The notes under the pieces are model-generated. The model was given only the letters and a program-made list of their open reading frames with translations. It was not told where the DNA came from and searched no databases. Positions 18,524 through 27,857 of a stretch of DNA of 64,000 nt are shown piece after piece (position 1 is the first letter of the stretch; every line of letters begins with the position of its first letter). Position numbers and translations under genes: made by a program. The stretch is taken from NCBI GenBank assembly GCA_938038445.1, contig CALHRZ010000007.1, positions 1 to 64,000 of the forward strand, read 5' to 3'. Origin of the DNA: an uncultured bacterium. Its GTDB lineage: Bacteria > Verrucomicrobiota > Kiritimatiellia > CAIKKV01.

Positions 18524-19149
18524 ACCTCGCAGCGATTTGTCGCAAGGAGAGGCGGGGCTTTTCGCTGTTGGAAGTTCTGGTTGCGCTCGCGATTTTTGTT
18601 TTGTTGGGGGCGTTGGTTTTTTCCTTGATAGGGGGGGGGCGGGCGCTTTTGGAGCGTCAGGCGGACTGGAAGAGGCTTTCGGCTGGGATTGGTTCAGCCC
18701 TTGAGCGGATGGAGGGGGATTTGACCTCAGCACTAATAGCGGGGGAAGGGAGGTCGCCTTTATTCGAGGTGGGCCGTTTTGGGGGAAATTCGGTATGGCG
18801 AGGGTTTACGGCGATACCGGAAGAGGAGCGAACGGCGGGGTGGGGAAACGTCTATCATGTGGAATGGGTGGAATGGCGGATTGAATCCGGCGGGTTGGTT
18901 CGAGAGGCGCGGCGGGATTGGGTTGGGGGGGATCGCGAGAAAAAAGAGCGATGGGAAGGGATTCGGTTGTTACGGCTGGCTGCGTGGGATCCAAAGGGGG
19001 AGGAGTGGGTGGAAGTTTGGGGGGGTGAACGGGACGGTACGATTCCTCCTGCTGTTCGGGTGACGGTGGGGAATGGGGTGCGGGAGTGGTCGGTGGTGGT
19101 TGCGATTCCTGTGGGATTTGGGGGTGGGGTGAGGGGTTCGATCAGGTAA
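18520..19149 (+). CDS. Type II secretion/type IV pilus minor pseudopilin (GspJ-like)
   Basis: A 209-residue prepilin-like protein. A short basic leader ends KERRG, followed by FSLLEVLVALAIFVLLGAL, which shows the prepilin peptidase site G/F, the Glu at +5 and the hydrophobic assembly helix. The C-terminal globular part includes GNVYHVEWVEWRIESGGLVRE, the pattern seen in GspJ. The GTG start at 18520 overlaps the FHA stop and places the leader at a sensible length. No other secretion gene is in the window, so it is an orphan minor pilin here. The last 8 nt overlap the convergent glycosyltransferase gene. Confidence 0.8.
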   Translation: MNLAAICRKERRGFSLLEVLVALAIFVLLGALVFSLIGGGRALLERQADWKRLSAGIGSALERMEGDLTSALIAGEGRSPLFEVGRFGGNSVWRGFTAIPEEERTAGWGNVYHVEWVEWRIESGGLVREARRDWVGGDREKKERWEGIRLLRLAAWDPKGEEWVEVWGGERDGTIPPAVRVTVGNGVREWSVVVAIPVGFGGGVRGSIR

Positions 19150-20347
19150 GGACTTCGCGGAGCGCGGACTCCAAGGTATCCACACAGCGAGGCCAGTTGA
19201 AGCGGGTGACGATCATTTCCCGTGCGCGGTCCGCGATTTTGGCTCGCAGCACCCGATCCGCGAGGAGGAGGGAGATGTTTTCGATCATGAGGTGGGGGGT
19301 ATCGGCGAGCATGATATTGTGGCCGGGCTCGACGGGGAATCCTTGGGCGGAGCGGCTGGTGGCCACAACGGGGAGTCCTGCGGACATGGCCTGGAGAATT
19401 TTGCCGCTGAAACCCACACCGATTCGGAGGGGGCAGACATAGATGAGGCAACGGGCGAGATAAGGGGCCATATCGTTAACTTCGCCGGTGACGATGATTC
19501 CGAGGTTTCTTTTTCCCCATTCCACGATGGAGGGAGGCGGCGAACTTCCGATTACGTAGAATTTGAGTTTTGGAAAGCGTTTTCGGAGGGGGAACCAGAC
19601 CTTTTCCACGAACCAGAGGACGGCATCGCAATTGGGCTCGTCGCGGAAAAAACCGGTAAAGCAGATGGCTTCTTCGCGGGCCTCGTCGCCTCCCGGCAAG
19701 GGGCGGAACCGGTCCACATCCACGCCATAGGGGGAGACGGCGGTTCGGACGTTCGGTTCTCCCGCGAGTAATTCCTGGCGTTCTTCTTCCGTCAATGTGA
19801 GGACGAGGTCGGCGCTTCGGTAGAGCGCCATTTCCCAGGGTTCAATCCGGGAAAGGGCCAGTCGTTTCCAGAGGCTGGGGAGGGAGTAGGGCGCGACCTG
19901 GATGGATTTTCGGAGGGCGGTTGCGACGCATCCGTGGACGGAAATCACGCGGCGGACGGCGGGAAGATAGGGGTTTTCAAAGAGATATTGGCCCATGGCG
20001 GTGAATTCGGCGATGGCTGCGTCATAGCGGGAACGGGCGATCATTTCTCCGATGCAGGCGGACATTTGGGGATCGTAAAAGCGGCATAAAGGCCATGGGA
20101 CCGGCCCGAACACTTGGCAGCGGAGGTTGCGTTGGGGAGAGGGGGGGGGAGGGAAGGGGCGGGTTTCGATTTCGGGAGCGAAGGCACGGACTTCATCCAG
20201 GAAGGACTCATCTCCGGGTTTGAGAAAAGTAGCGAGACCGAGCGTATATCCTCGTTGCGCGAGAAGGCGCATCCGGTGGTGGATGACGATGGAGCCGCTG
20301 AACACACGGGAATGGGGCAACGTGGGAGTGATGAAGAGGAGTTTCAT
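19142..20347 (-). CDS. Glycosyltransferase family 4 (GT-B)
   Basis: A 401-residue GT-B glycosyltransferase. The N-terminal half begins MKLLFITPTLPHSRVFSG, and the C-terminal nucleotide-sugar half has SPYGVDVDRFRP, FTGFFRDEPN and the acceptor/donor motif GVGFSGKILQAMSAGLPVVATS. The ATG at 20347 overlaps the stop of the PP-loop gene (ATGA); further upstream codons lie inside that gene. Donor and acceptor are unknown. Other polysaccharide genes lie about 16 kb away, so a role in surface glycan assembly is only suggested. Confidence 0.87.
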   Translation of the reverse strand: MKLLFITPTLPHSRVFSGSIVIHHRMRLLAQRGYTLGLATFLKPGDESFLDEVRAFAPEIETRPFPPPPSPQRNLRCQVFGPVPWPLCRFYDPQMSACIGEMIARSRYDAAIAEFTAMGQYLFENPYLPAVRRVISVHGCVATALRKSIQVAPYSLPSLWKRLALSRIEPWEMALYRSADLVLTLTEEERQELLAGEPNVRTAVSPYGVDVDRFRPLPGGDEAREEAICFTGFFRDEPNCDAVLWFVEKVWFPLRKRFPKLKFYVIGSSPPPSIVEWGKRNLGIIVTGEVNDMAPYLARCLIYVCPLRIGVGFSGKILQAMSAGLPVVATSRSAQGFPVEPGHNIMLADTPHLMIENISLLLADRVLRAKIADRAREMIVTRFNWPRCVDTLESALREVLT

Positions 20348-21372
20348 GCGATTCGCCATTGTTCGAGGAGAAGGGCGTCGGCGGGTGGAGACAGCAACAC
20401 GACGGCCGGACCGGAGTAGGTGCGGATTTGGATAGGGATGGGAATGCCGTGGCGGGCTTTGGCGTAATGGGCGCAAAGGGACGCGGCGCGTTGGCGGCAG
20501 TCTTCATCGGCCCCTTCCGGCAGGAGGCAAAAGGGTCCCTTGCGGTCGAGGGCTTCAAGTCCCAACCAGCCGGCGCTGAAGAACTGTTCGCGGAGGATGC
20601 GGTTGTCGGATTCGTTTCGCCCGACGATGCACTTGACGCGGGGGGAAAGGCGGAAATGGCGGCCGTGGAAAAGGAGGCGAACGAGGGAAAGATTTTCCAC
20701 GCCTTCGTGTTTTCGGAGATCGCGCAGGCGGGCGGCGAAATTGGGCTCGGCGAGGCAGCAGCCGCCGGCGACCGGGGGGATTTCGCGGATCCCGTAATGA
20801 GAGGCGAATTCCATGTGGCGTTTTCGGGAGCGGCCTTCGAAGTCGCCGAGGCGGGCGCGATCGAGCCAACCGCGCCGTTCGACTTCGCTCTCAGGGAGCA
20901 GCCGGGCTGAGAGGGGCCGGACGAGACGGTTGGAGAACCCCGATTCTTCGGCTACCAGGGCGAGCGAACGGGGGTTTTGGGACATGGGACGCTGGTTGAG
21001 GATTTCGCCGGTGAAAAGGAAATGGTATCCCTCTCGTTCCATGAGGAATCCGGCTCGTCGGATCATGCGGGCATGGCAGTCAATGCAGGGATTCATGCCG
21101 CTGCCGAACCCATGGCGTGGGTGGGCGATGAGCTCCAGGATATCGGCGGTAAAATCCTCGACCCGGAGCGGGAGATGGAGTTGTTCGGCGGCGGCGCGCG
21201 CGCGGGCGGATGAAAAGAAGGGGCTTTCGAAAACCAAGCCTAGCACTTCAACCCCTTGTTCGCGAACCATGCAGACGGCCAGTTGGCTATCCAGCCCACC
21301 GGAGAAGAGGCCGATGGCGCCGAGAGGAGAAGGGTTGGATGTTGGCATTTGGCTTGAGGGATAGTTTTCCAC
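20344..21372 (-). CDS. PP-loop ATPase, ThiI/MnmA-like tRNA thiolation protein
   Basis: A 342-residue protein with the PP-loop SGGLDSQLA (about 24-32), the CxxC pair in NPCIDCHARM, TGEILNQRPMSQ and a later GCCLAEPNF. These motifs mark a family often annotated as ThiI- or MnmA-like tRNA sulfurtransferases, which adenylate a uridine and insert sulfur. The THUMP and rhodanese domains of classical ThiI are absent. The GTG at 21372 is the longest start; an ATG at 21348 is an alternative. Neither has a clear ribosome-binding site. A possible desulfidase of thiouridine is encoded about 4 kb away. Confidence 0.75.
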   Translation of the reverse strand: MENYPSSQMPTSNPSPLGAIGLFSGGLDSQLAVCMVREQGVEVLGLVFESPFFSSARARAAAEQLHLPLRVEDFTADILELIAHPRHGFGSGMNPCIDCHARMIRRAGFLMEREGYHFLFTGEILNQRPMSQNPRSLALVAEESGFSNRLVRPLSARLLPESEVERRGWLDRARLGDFEGRSRKRHMEFASHYGIREIPPVAGGCCLAEPNFAARLRDLRKHEGVENLSLVRLLFHGRHFRLSPRVKCIVGRNESDNRILREQFFSAGWLGLEALDRKGPFCLLPEGADEDCRQRAASLCAHYAKARHGIPIPIQIRTYSGPAVVLLSPPADALLLEQWRIA

Positions 21373-21438
21373 GTGCTAAAAGCAAAATAGCATAATGAAA
21401 GCCGCATTCACAATCCGCCGTTTTAGGAGGGGTGAAAC

Positions 21439-24438
21439 ATGACGACACGTGGTTTGGCGATTTGGTTGTATGGATTTGCGTTGGCCGTACGGGGGATCGC
21501 CCAGGCACCGATCACCAATGTATATTATGTGGCGCTTGGAGGGTCTGCGACGCCGCCCTATTCGAGCTGGGCGACTGCCGCAACGGATATTCAGTCGGCG
21601 GTGGACCTGGCCTCGGCGGCATTCAAACCACCGGAGGTGGATTGCGTGGTCTTGGTGACGAATGGGACCTATGTGCTGAATGGTTCGATTGTGATTACGG
21701 ATGGGATTACGGTTCGGAGTGTAAACGGACCTGCGGCGACCGTGGTGGATGGGAACTATCCGACGGCGACCAATCGGTGCTTTTTCATTACCGGCGATGC
21801 CGTGATCGAGGGATTCACGATTACGAACGGCTATGCATACCCCTTCGGAGACACGGCGGTTTTGACCAATCGGGGCGGGGGTGTTTATCTTCACGAATGC
21901 AAGGCAATCCTTCGGAACTGCCGGATCTTTGGCAATCGGGCGGGAACGGCCGCCCAAGGGGGGGATGGCGGGGGGGTGGCGATTGTCGGAGGCGCCGCTC
22001 AAGTGCAGGATTGCATGGTTGCGGGAAATTCAACCATGGGATCGGGGGGGGTCGTTCAGCGCGGAACAGGGATTTTCATTGATGGCGGTTTGTCAACCGT
22101 GATCGGTTGTACGGTTTCCAATAACGCGCAAGGCGGCAACAATGGAAGCGGTGCCGGTCTGTACATTGCCAACGGGTCCGGCGTATTGGTTTCGAACTGT
22201 GTGTTCCTCCTCAATTCCTCTTCGCGTTACGGCGGCGGCGCTTATTTCTTTGGCGGGACCCTCACGCATTGCTTATTCTCGAACAACTACGCCCGATCGA
22301 CTGCGGGGGGCGCCTATCCCTATGGCCTCACAACGGGCAGTCGCCTGCTGTATTCGGAGGTTGTGGACAATCGTTCTGGAGAGTCGGGAGGGGGCATCGC
22401 GATCAACCGAGGGATTGTCTCCCATTGCCTTGTGGCGAGAAATCATGCGGCCGTTTCAGGTGGTGGAATTCTTAACAGCGAGGGAACGGTCATCAATTGC
22501 CGGATTAGTGAAAACACAGCGGGGAGTAGGGGGGGAGGATTATACCGCGAAAACAAAAATTATACAGTGGAAGGATGTACGATCGTACGGAATTACGCAG
22601 GACTCGAAGGCGGCGGCGTTTACAATCTGGCTCCCAATCAACTTTTCACGAATAACATCGTCTTTTGGAATTATGCCACGAACGGCGTTCGAAACGATGT
22701 GACGGGCAATCTCACAGCGTTCGTATATTCCTGTGCCCTGGAGTTGGCGGACGGGGCGAACGGCAATCTGACAAACGATCCTGTTTTTATGGATGCGGGT
22801 TCGGGCTATGGGACCAACGCGGTGGCGGGCGATTATCGGCTGCAGGCTCATTCGCCCTGTGTGGATGCGGGCACCAATCGGCCGTGGATGGCGTGGCCGG
22901 CGCGGGATCTCGGCGGCGAATTTCGGATTCGACCCTTTGGGGGGAGGGTGGACATGGGCGCGTACGAAGCCTATTCAGCAGCCGGCCCTCTGGCGGTTGG
23001 CATTCAAGCATGGCCCGTGACGGGTGCGGCGCCGTTACAGGTGATGTTTTATGGGGAGACCTCGGGGGAGACGAACGGGCTGCTCTGGAAATGGGATTTT
23101 GGAGATGGGACGGCGAGTGGCTGGGAAGCCAACGGGGCGACATCGCATGTCTATGAAGCTCGGACGAATGCGTACACGGTGACCGCATGGGTCACGAACG
23201 CGATGGGCGAGGCGGCTGTGACGGTTCGAACGAACTGGGTTATGGTATGGCCCGAGATTGTATTTGTGTCTCTGGCCGGGCTTCACCAGGCGCCCTTTAC
23301 CAACTGGACGGACGCGGCCACGAATATTCAGTCGGCCATTGACGCAGCGGGAGGGGGATACTCCACGGTTCTTGTTGCGCCGGGGGAATATTCTGTGACA
23401 AACATTGTTCTGAACAAGGGCATCATTCTCAAAAGCGCATCCGGCCATCCAGCCGACACCATTCTTCGGGGGCGTTCTCCAGCCATTTCCTCCCGTGTGG
23501 TCTCGATCACAGCGGCCGGCGCATGGTTGGAGGGCTTTACGATTACGAATGGAAACAGTGGGACCGCAAACGGCGGAGGAGTTTCCATGACGGCCGCCGG
23601 TGTGATAACCAACTGCGTCTTGGTCGGGAACCGGTGCACATCGGGGCGGGGGGGAGGGTTGGAAATTACCGCCGGGGTTGTGGTGGATTGCACGATAATC
23701 AGCAACGAGGTAGCCGGTACGTTGGGGGGAGGAGGGCTCTACCTGTTTGGTGCCAACGCTGTGGCGCGCCGGTGTTACGTCGTGAGCAACCGGGCGGTGA
23801 ATGTGCATGGAGGCGGTGTCCGTATCGATTCGGGGACGATGGAACACTCGGTGATTGGGTGGAATCAAGCAGGGCTCGCCGGAGGGGGGATTCTGAAAAC
23901 CGGTACGGTGACGGGGGTGTTTCGCAACTGTCTGATTCTGGGGAATGAGGCGGGGTTGACGGGTGGGGGAGTTCAAGTCGGCCAGGGGACGCTGGTGCTG
24001 GAAAATTGCACGTTGGTTGGGAATCGTGCGACGGATGGGGGGGGTGTATTTGGGGCCGTTGCGGCGACGGCGGGGACGAACTGCATAGTGGTCTTCAATC
24101 AGGCGACGAATCCGGCCGGATCGGGCGATCTGGCGGGAACGGCGACGAATTTTGTTTATTCGTGCAGTTTGGCGTTGCCGCATGGGTCGAATGGAAATAT
24201 GGCGGTTGATCCCCAGTTTGTCCGTGTCGGCCAGGGGTTTGGGCTTTTGCATGTGGCGGGCGACTATCGCTTGAGAATGGGCTCATCGTGCGTGGATGCG
24301 GGCACGTTTTTGCCGTGGATGTTGGGGGGCACCGATTTGGCGGGGTTGCCCCGGATTCTGAACGGGGCACCGGACCTGGGCGTTTATGAGGGTGCGGTTC
24401 CGGTTCTTCGGCGGGGAACCATGATCTGGATTCGCTAG
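21439..24438 (+). CDS. Secreted double beta-helix protein with central PKD domain
   Basis: A 999-residue exported protein. The signal peptide is MTTRGLAIWLYGFALAV...IAQA. Two right-handed beta-helix units (about 30-510 and 607-990) are built from Gly/Asn-rich coils such as GGGVYLHECKAILRNC and CTLVGNRATDGGGVF. A PKD domain (about 517-605, WKWDFGDGTASG) sits between them. Each unit opens with an AATDIQSAVD or AATNIQSAID segment and ends in SPCVDAGT...MGAYE or SSCVDAGT...LGVYE, the choice-of-anchor Q pattern, so the protein looks duplicated. Such proteins are adhesins or polysaccharide-active surface proteins. A strong AGGAGG (21425-21430) precedes the ATG. No covalent sorting signal was recognised. 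Confidence 0.85.
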   Translation: MTTRGLAIWLYGFALAVRGIAQAPITNVYYVALGGSATPPYSSWATAATDIQSAVDLASAAFKPPEVDCVVLVTNGTYVLNGSIVITDGITVRSVNGPAATVVDGNYPTATNRCFFITGDAVIEGFTITNGYAYPFGDTAVLTNRGGGVYLHECKAILRNCRIFGNRAGTAAQGGDGGGVAIVGGAAQVQDCMVAGNSTMGSGGVVQRGTGIFIDGGLSTVIGCTVSNNAQGGNNGSGAGLYIANGSGVLVSNCVFLLNSSSRYGGGAYFFGGTLTHCLFSNNYARSTAGGAYPYGLTTGSRLLYSEVVDNRSGESGGGIAINRGIVSHCLVARNHAAVSGGGILNSEGTVINCRISENTAGSRGGGLYRENKNYTVEGCTIVRNYAGLEGGGVYNLAPNQLFTNNIVFWNYATNGVRNDVTGNLTAFVYSCALELADGANGNLTNDPVFMDAGSGYGTNAVAGDYRLQAHSPCVDAGTNRPWMAWPARDLGGEFRIRPFGGRVDMGAYEAYSAAGPLAVGIQAWPVTGAAPLQVMFYGETSGETNGLLWKWDFGDGTASGWEANGATSHVYEARTNAYTVTAWVTNAMGEAAVTVRTNWVMVWPEIVFVSLAGLHQAPFTNWTDAATNIQSAIDAAGGGYSTVLVAPGEYSVTNIVLNKGIILKSASGHPADTILRGRSPAISSRVVSITAAGAWLEGFTITNGNSGTANGGGVSMTAAGVITNCVLVGNRCTSGRGGGLEITAGVVVDCTIISNEVAGTLGGGGLYLFGANAVARRCYVVSNRAVNVHGGGVRIDSGTMEHSVIGWNQAGLAGGGILKTGTVTGVFRNCLILGNEAGLTGGGVQVGQGTLVLENCTLVGNRATDGGGVFGAVAATAGTNCIVVFNQATNPAGSGDLAGTATNFVYSCSLALPHGSNGNMAVDPQFVRVGQGFGLLHVAGDYRLRMGSSCVDAGTFLPWMLGGTDLAGLPRILNGAPDLGVYEGAVPVLRRGTMIWIR

Positions 24439-24447
24439 ACCGGTTGA

Positions 24448-24744
24448 TCAGTCCAATTGATCTTCCACGGGGAGGAGGAAGGCTTTGATTCCTTCCGTGG
24501 CGCCCAGCGTGGCTCGGAGTTCGGCCAAGGCGTTCATGACGCAGGGAGCCATTTCGTCCGGCACCACCATCATGGTGACGCGATTGGCGCCTGGCCAGAC
24601 CGTGTTGTCGAGGCGGGGGCCGGTTCGTTTGCCGCGCCCGATGACGCGGGGCCAGGTGGTATAGCAGTGGACGCCGGCTTTGAAGGCGGCTTGGAGGACT
24701 TCCTCATGGACGGCGACATTATAGACGGCGAGGATCATTTTCAT
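24448..24744 (-). CDS. PII-like signalling protein at the end of an RND efflux operon
   Basis: A 98-residue protein with the ferredoxin-like pattern of the PII superfamily: MILAVYNVAVHEEVLQAAF, a T-loop-like GRGKRTGPRLDNTVWPG, then NRVTMMVVPDEMAPCVMNAL. The uridylylated Tyr and the ATP-binding motifs of GlnB are not evident, so it belongs to the group of PII-like proteins encoded beside transporters. The ATG overlaps the RND permease stop (ATGA), making it the last gene of the tetR-tolC-MFP-RND unit. It probably senses a ligand and modulates the pump; the ligand is unknown. Confidence 0.75.
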   Translation of the reverse strand: MKMILAVYNVAVHEEVLQAAFKAGVHCYTTWPRVIGRGKRTGPRLDNTVWPGANRVTMMVVPDEMAPCVMNALAELRATLGATEGIKAFLLPVEDQLD

Positions 24745-27700
24745 ACGGCGACTCCATTTCCGGCCGGCTGACGGATTTTGAAGAGACTATAGAGGAGGGG
24801 GACGATGACCAACGTTGCGAACATGCCGACGAGGAGACCGCCGATGACGGTGATGCCGAGTGGTTGCCAGGATTCCGAGCCGACATCCTCTCGGACGGCC
24901 AAGGGAAGCATGCCGAAGACGGTGGTGAGGGTAGTGATGAGAACGGGCCGAAGGCGCGAGCGACCGGCGTTTTGGATGGCGGTCTTTAATTCCAGTCCAC
25001 GAGCCCGCAAGAGATTGGTGTAGTCGATGAGCACGATGGCGTTATTCACGACGGTTCCGACGAGGAGGATCACGCCGATCAGGCTCATCACGCTGATGGG
25101 TGTCCGAGTGACATAGAGGGCGGCGAGGACGCCGGAGAAGCCGAAGGGGACGGCGAACATGACAATGAACGGATCGAGGAGGGATTCGAATTGGGCGGCC
25201 ATGACGATATAGACGAGGATGAACCCGAGTGCGATCAACAGATAAAGGTCGCGGAAGGACTTTTCCTGTTCGCGCACAAGGCCGCCCATTTGGATTGCGA
25301 TTCCGGGCGGGGGGACGATTCGCTCCGCGATGAGGCGTTGGAGGTCTTGGGCCACATCGCCCATGGGACGGCCGAGGAAGTTCATTTCCACCTTGACGAG
25401 GCGTTCTTGATCGAGCCGTTCAATCGAGACGGGGCCGCGTGTTTCCACGACGTCCGCCACGGCGTCGAGGCGAATCCGTGCGCCGGAAGGGAGGGCGAAT
25501 TCGGCGTTCAGAAGGTCTTGGAAGGACTGGCGTTGGTTCTCCTGGAGCTGGACGAAGACATCGAAGAGGTTTTCGCCTTCGCGGTACTGGGTAGCGGTTC
25601 TGCCGTAGAAAAGGGTTCGAAGGGAGTCGGTGATCCAACTCACGGGGATTCCGAGAGCGGCGGCTTTTTCGCGGTCGATGCGCACGGCGACTTCGAGGTT
25701 GCCCAAGTCTCGGCTGATCGTGACATCGCGCGTGCCGGGAATGTGTTCGGCCAGGGCTTTGATGTCGAGGGCAAGGCGTTCGGTGATTTCGAGATCGTGG
25801 CCTAAAATTTCTACGGCGATCGGTTTTGTACCGCCCCCCATGAGGCGTTGGGAGAGGGGGTCGCCGAGATCCACGTTGAGTTTGACGATTTCCGGCCAGT
25901 GGCGGATTCGGTCGGCGATGGCGTTTCCGAGTTCCTTGGAGGATTGGCGCCGTTCGGTTTTCGGGACGAGGCGGAGGTTGAATACGCCCACGTGGGAACC
26001 ATCCCGACCCCCGAAGGAGCCCTGCCGCGGAGCGCCGCAACGCCAGGCGAAGAGGCGAACGGCGCCCGGTTCGGCCACTTCCTGAACGACGGGGACGAGC
26101 CGCCGCATGACGGCGGCGGTTTCTTCCACGCGGGTGCTCACCGGCAGTTCCACGGTCAGGGTCACCATCGCGCTGTCCTGTTCGGGCATGAATTCGGTGC
26201 CCACCCGGGCGGCGAGGAGGAGGGAGCCGCAGAATATCGCAAAGGCGCCCAAGAGGACGATGGGGCGGTTTCGGAGGGCCCAACCGAGGAAGCGGCTGTA
26301 GGCGGTTTCGACCCACACGAATCCGCGCTCGCTCGTGTCGAACAAGCGGCGGCCCAGGGGACCGAGAGCGGCGCGCCGGGCGGAGGCTGGCCGGATAAGG
26401 CGGGAGCACAGCATGGGGGTGAAGAAAAGGGCGCAGAAGAGGCTGGCCATTAGCGTGAGTGTGACGATGCCCGCAAGCTGGGTGAAGAAGATTCCGATGA
26501 TGCCTTTGACGAAGACGAGGGGAAGGAAGACGACAATGGTCGTCAAGGTGCTTGCGGCGATGGCCAGACCGACCTCTTCGGCTCCGAAAACAGAGGCTTC
26601 CCGAACTTTGACGCCGCGATCGGCATGGCGGGTGACATTTTCCAGAACGACGACGGCATTATCGACAACCATTCCGATCGCGATAGCAAGCGCGGAAAAG
26701 CTCAGGACGTTAAGGGTCCAGCCCATCACGAACATGAAGGTGAACGCGATGATGAGGGAGAAGGGGATAGTCAACGCGACGACGAGGGCACTGCGGAGGC
26801 TTCGCAGAAAGAACAAGGTTGTCAGGATGACGAAAAGGCCGCCCCAGAGAACGGTGCGGGAGACATTTTGAACGGACTGAAGAATATACTCGCTGCTGTC
26901 CATGATGAGGTTGATTTCAATGTCGCGCGGGAGGCGTTCGGCGATGGGTGCGAGCGCCTTTCGGACGGTTTCGCAGACCTCGACCGTGTTGGCGCCGGAC
27001 CGTTTTTGGACCAGGACAATCATTCCCCGCTGTCTCATGGTTTCGACGATGCGAGTTTCCTCTTCGAAGCCGTCCACAATCTGGGCGACGTCGCGGAGCC
27101 GGACGATGCGGTCGTCCACGCGTTTGAGTGGGATTTCCGCGATCTGGTCGGCGCGTTCATACTCGCCGGGGACCCGGATGGTATATTCCTGAGTGCCAAT
27201 TTTCATCGAGCCGGCGGGGAGGGTCAAATTTTCGGCTGCGAGCGCCTGGAGGACATCGCTGAGCAGCAAGTTGACTGCGGCCAATCGTTCCCGGTCCAGC
27301 ATAATACGAATTTGGCGGATCGGTCCGCCGATGACGGTAACGCCGCCGACGCCGGGGAGTCGTTTCAAGGGATCCGCCAGTTCGTCGTTGATCAACGTAT
27401 CCATTCGTTCCCAGCTTTCGCGGCCGCTGACGCTCAAGACCAGGATGGGGAAGTTTGCGGTATTGAACTTGAAAAGGATCGGGGTTTCGATGTCCTCGGG
27501 GAGTTCCCGTTTCGCGAACTCGAGCCGGTCCCGAATATCGTTGGCCGCTTCGTTCAGATCGGTACCCCAGACGAATTCGCAGGTCACGACCGACAATCCT
27601 TCGCGGGTTTGACTGCGGATTTTGTCCAAATTGTTGACGATGCTGAGAGCGTTTTCGACCGTGCGGGTGACCTTGGTTTCCACGTCTTCGGTGCTCGCGC

Positions 27701-27857
27701 CGGGCCAGGGGGTGATGACGCTGATGGCGGGGGGTTCGATTTCCGGCATCAGGTCGAGGGGGAGTCGGTAGAGCGAGAAAAGTCCGAGGACCAGGATGGC
27801 GAGGAAGACCATCGAGGTGGCGACGGGGCGGGAGACGCCGAATTCGGGTAATCTCAT
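24741..27857 (-). CDS. RND efflux transporter permease (HAE family)
   Basis: A 1038-residue inner-membrane proton/drug antiporter of the AcrB/MexB type. TM1 lies in RPVATSMVFLAILVLGLFSL near the N-terminus. A large periplasmic loop follows, then the TM2-6 block with the TM4 motif GMVVDNAVVVLENVTRH, where one Asp is followed by Asn instead of the AcrB Asp pair, and the second half with GVILLVGTVVNNAIVLIDY. I chose the ATG at 27857, overlapping the MFP stop (ATGA), because the RLPEFGVSRP start is family-typical and upstream codons lie inside the MFP gene. Substrates are probably amphiphilic toxicants. Confidence 0.95.
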   Translation of the reverse strand: MRLPEFGVSRPVATSMVFLAILVLGLFSLYRLPLDLMPEIEPPAISVITPWPGASTEDVETKVTRTVENALSIVNNLDKIRSQTREGLSVVTCEFVWGTDLNEAANDIRDRLEFAKRELPEDIETPILFKFNTANFPILVLSVSGRESWERMDTLINDELADPLKRLPGVGGVTVIGGPIRQIRIMLDRERLAAVNLLLSDVLQALAAENLTLPAGSMKIGTQEYTIRVPGEYERADQIAEIPLKRVDDRIVRLRDVAQIVDGFEEETRIVETMRQRGMIVLVQKRSGANTVEVCETVRKALAPIAERLPRDIEINLIMDSSEYILQSVQNVSRTVLWGGLFVILTTLFFLRSLRSALVVALTIPFSLIIAFTFMFVMGWTLNVLSFSALAIAIGMVVDNAVVVLENVTRHADRGVKVREASVFGAEEVGLAIAASTLTTIVVFLPLVFVKGIIGIFFTQLAGIVTLTLMASLFCALFFTPMLCSRLIRPASARRAALGPLGRRLFDTSERGFVWVETAYSRFLGWALRNRPIVLLGAFAIFCGSLLLAARVGTEFMPEQDSAMVTLTVELPVSTRVEETAAVMRRLVPVVQEVAEPGAVRLFAWRCGAPRQGSFGGRDGSHVGVFNLRLVPKTERRQSSKELGNAIADRIRHWPEIVKLNVDLGDPLSQRLMGGGTKPIAVEILGHDLEITERLALDIKALAEHIPGTRDVTISRDLGNLEVAVRIDREKAAALGIPVSWITDSLRTLFYGRTATQYREGENLFDVFVQLQENQRQSFQDLLNAEFALPSGARIRLDAVADVVETRGPVSIERLDQERLVKVEMNFLGRPMGDVAQDLQRLIAERIVPPPGIAIQMGGLVREQEKSFRDLYLLIALGFILVYIVMAAQFESLLDPFIVMFAVPFGFSGVLAALYVTRTPISVMSLIGVILLVGTVVNNAIVLIDYTNLLRARGLELKTAIQNAGRSRLRPVLITTLTTVFGMLPLAVREDVGSESWQPLGITVIGGLLVGMFATLVIVPLLYSLFKIRQPAGNGVAV

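Noticed and set aside
19142-19149. Eight-base overlap of convergent pseudopilin and glycosyltransferase genes as a regulatory element
   Set aside because: Such short tail overlaps are common in this compact genome and no hairpin was seen.
21900-24100. GG-rich repeats in the beta-helix gene as a CRISPR-like or satellite array
   Set aside because: The repeats are irregular, in frame and coding, with no constant spacer length.
22787-24252. Minus-strand open frames within the beta-helix gene
   Set aside because: The opposite strand encodes an exported repeat protein with consistent motifs; these frames are by-products of the repeated Gly/Asn codons.
26625-27851. Plus-strand open frame opposite the RND permease
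   Set aside because: The permease has all family motifs on the minus strand; the plus frame has acidic, low-complexity composition and no start signal.
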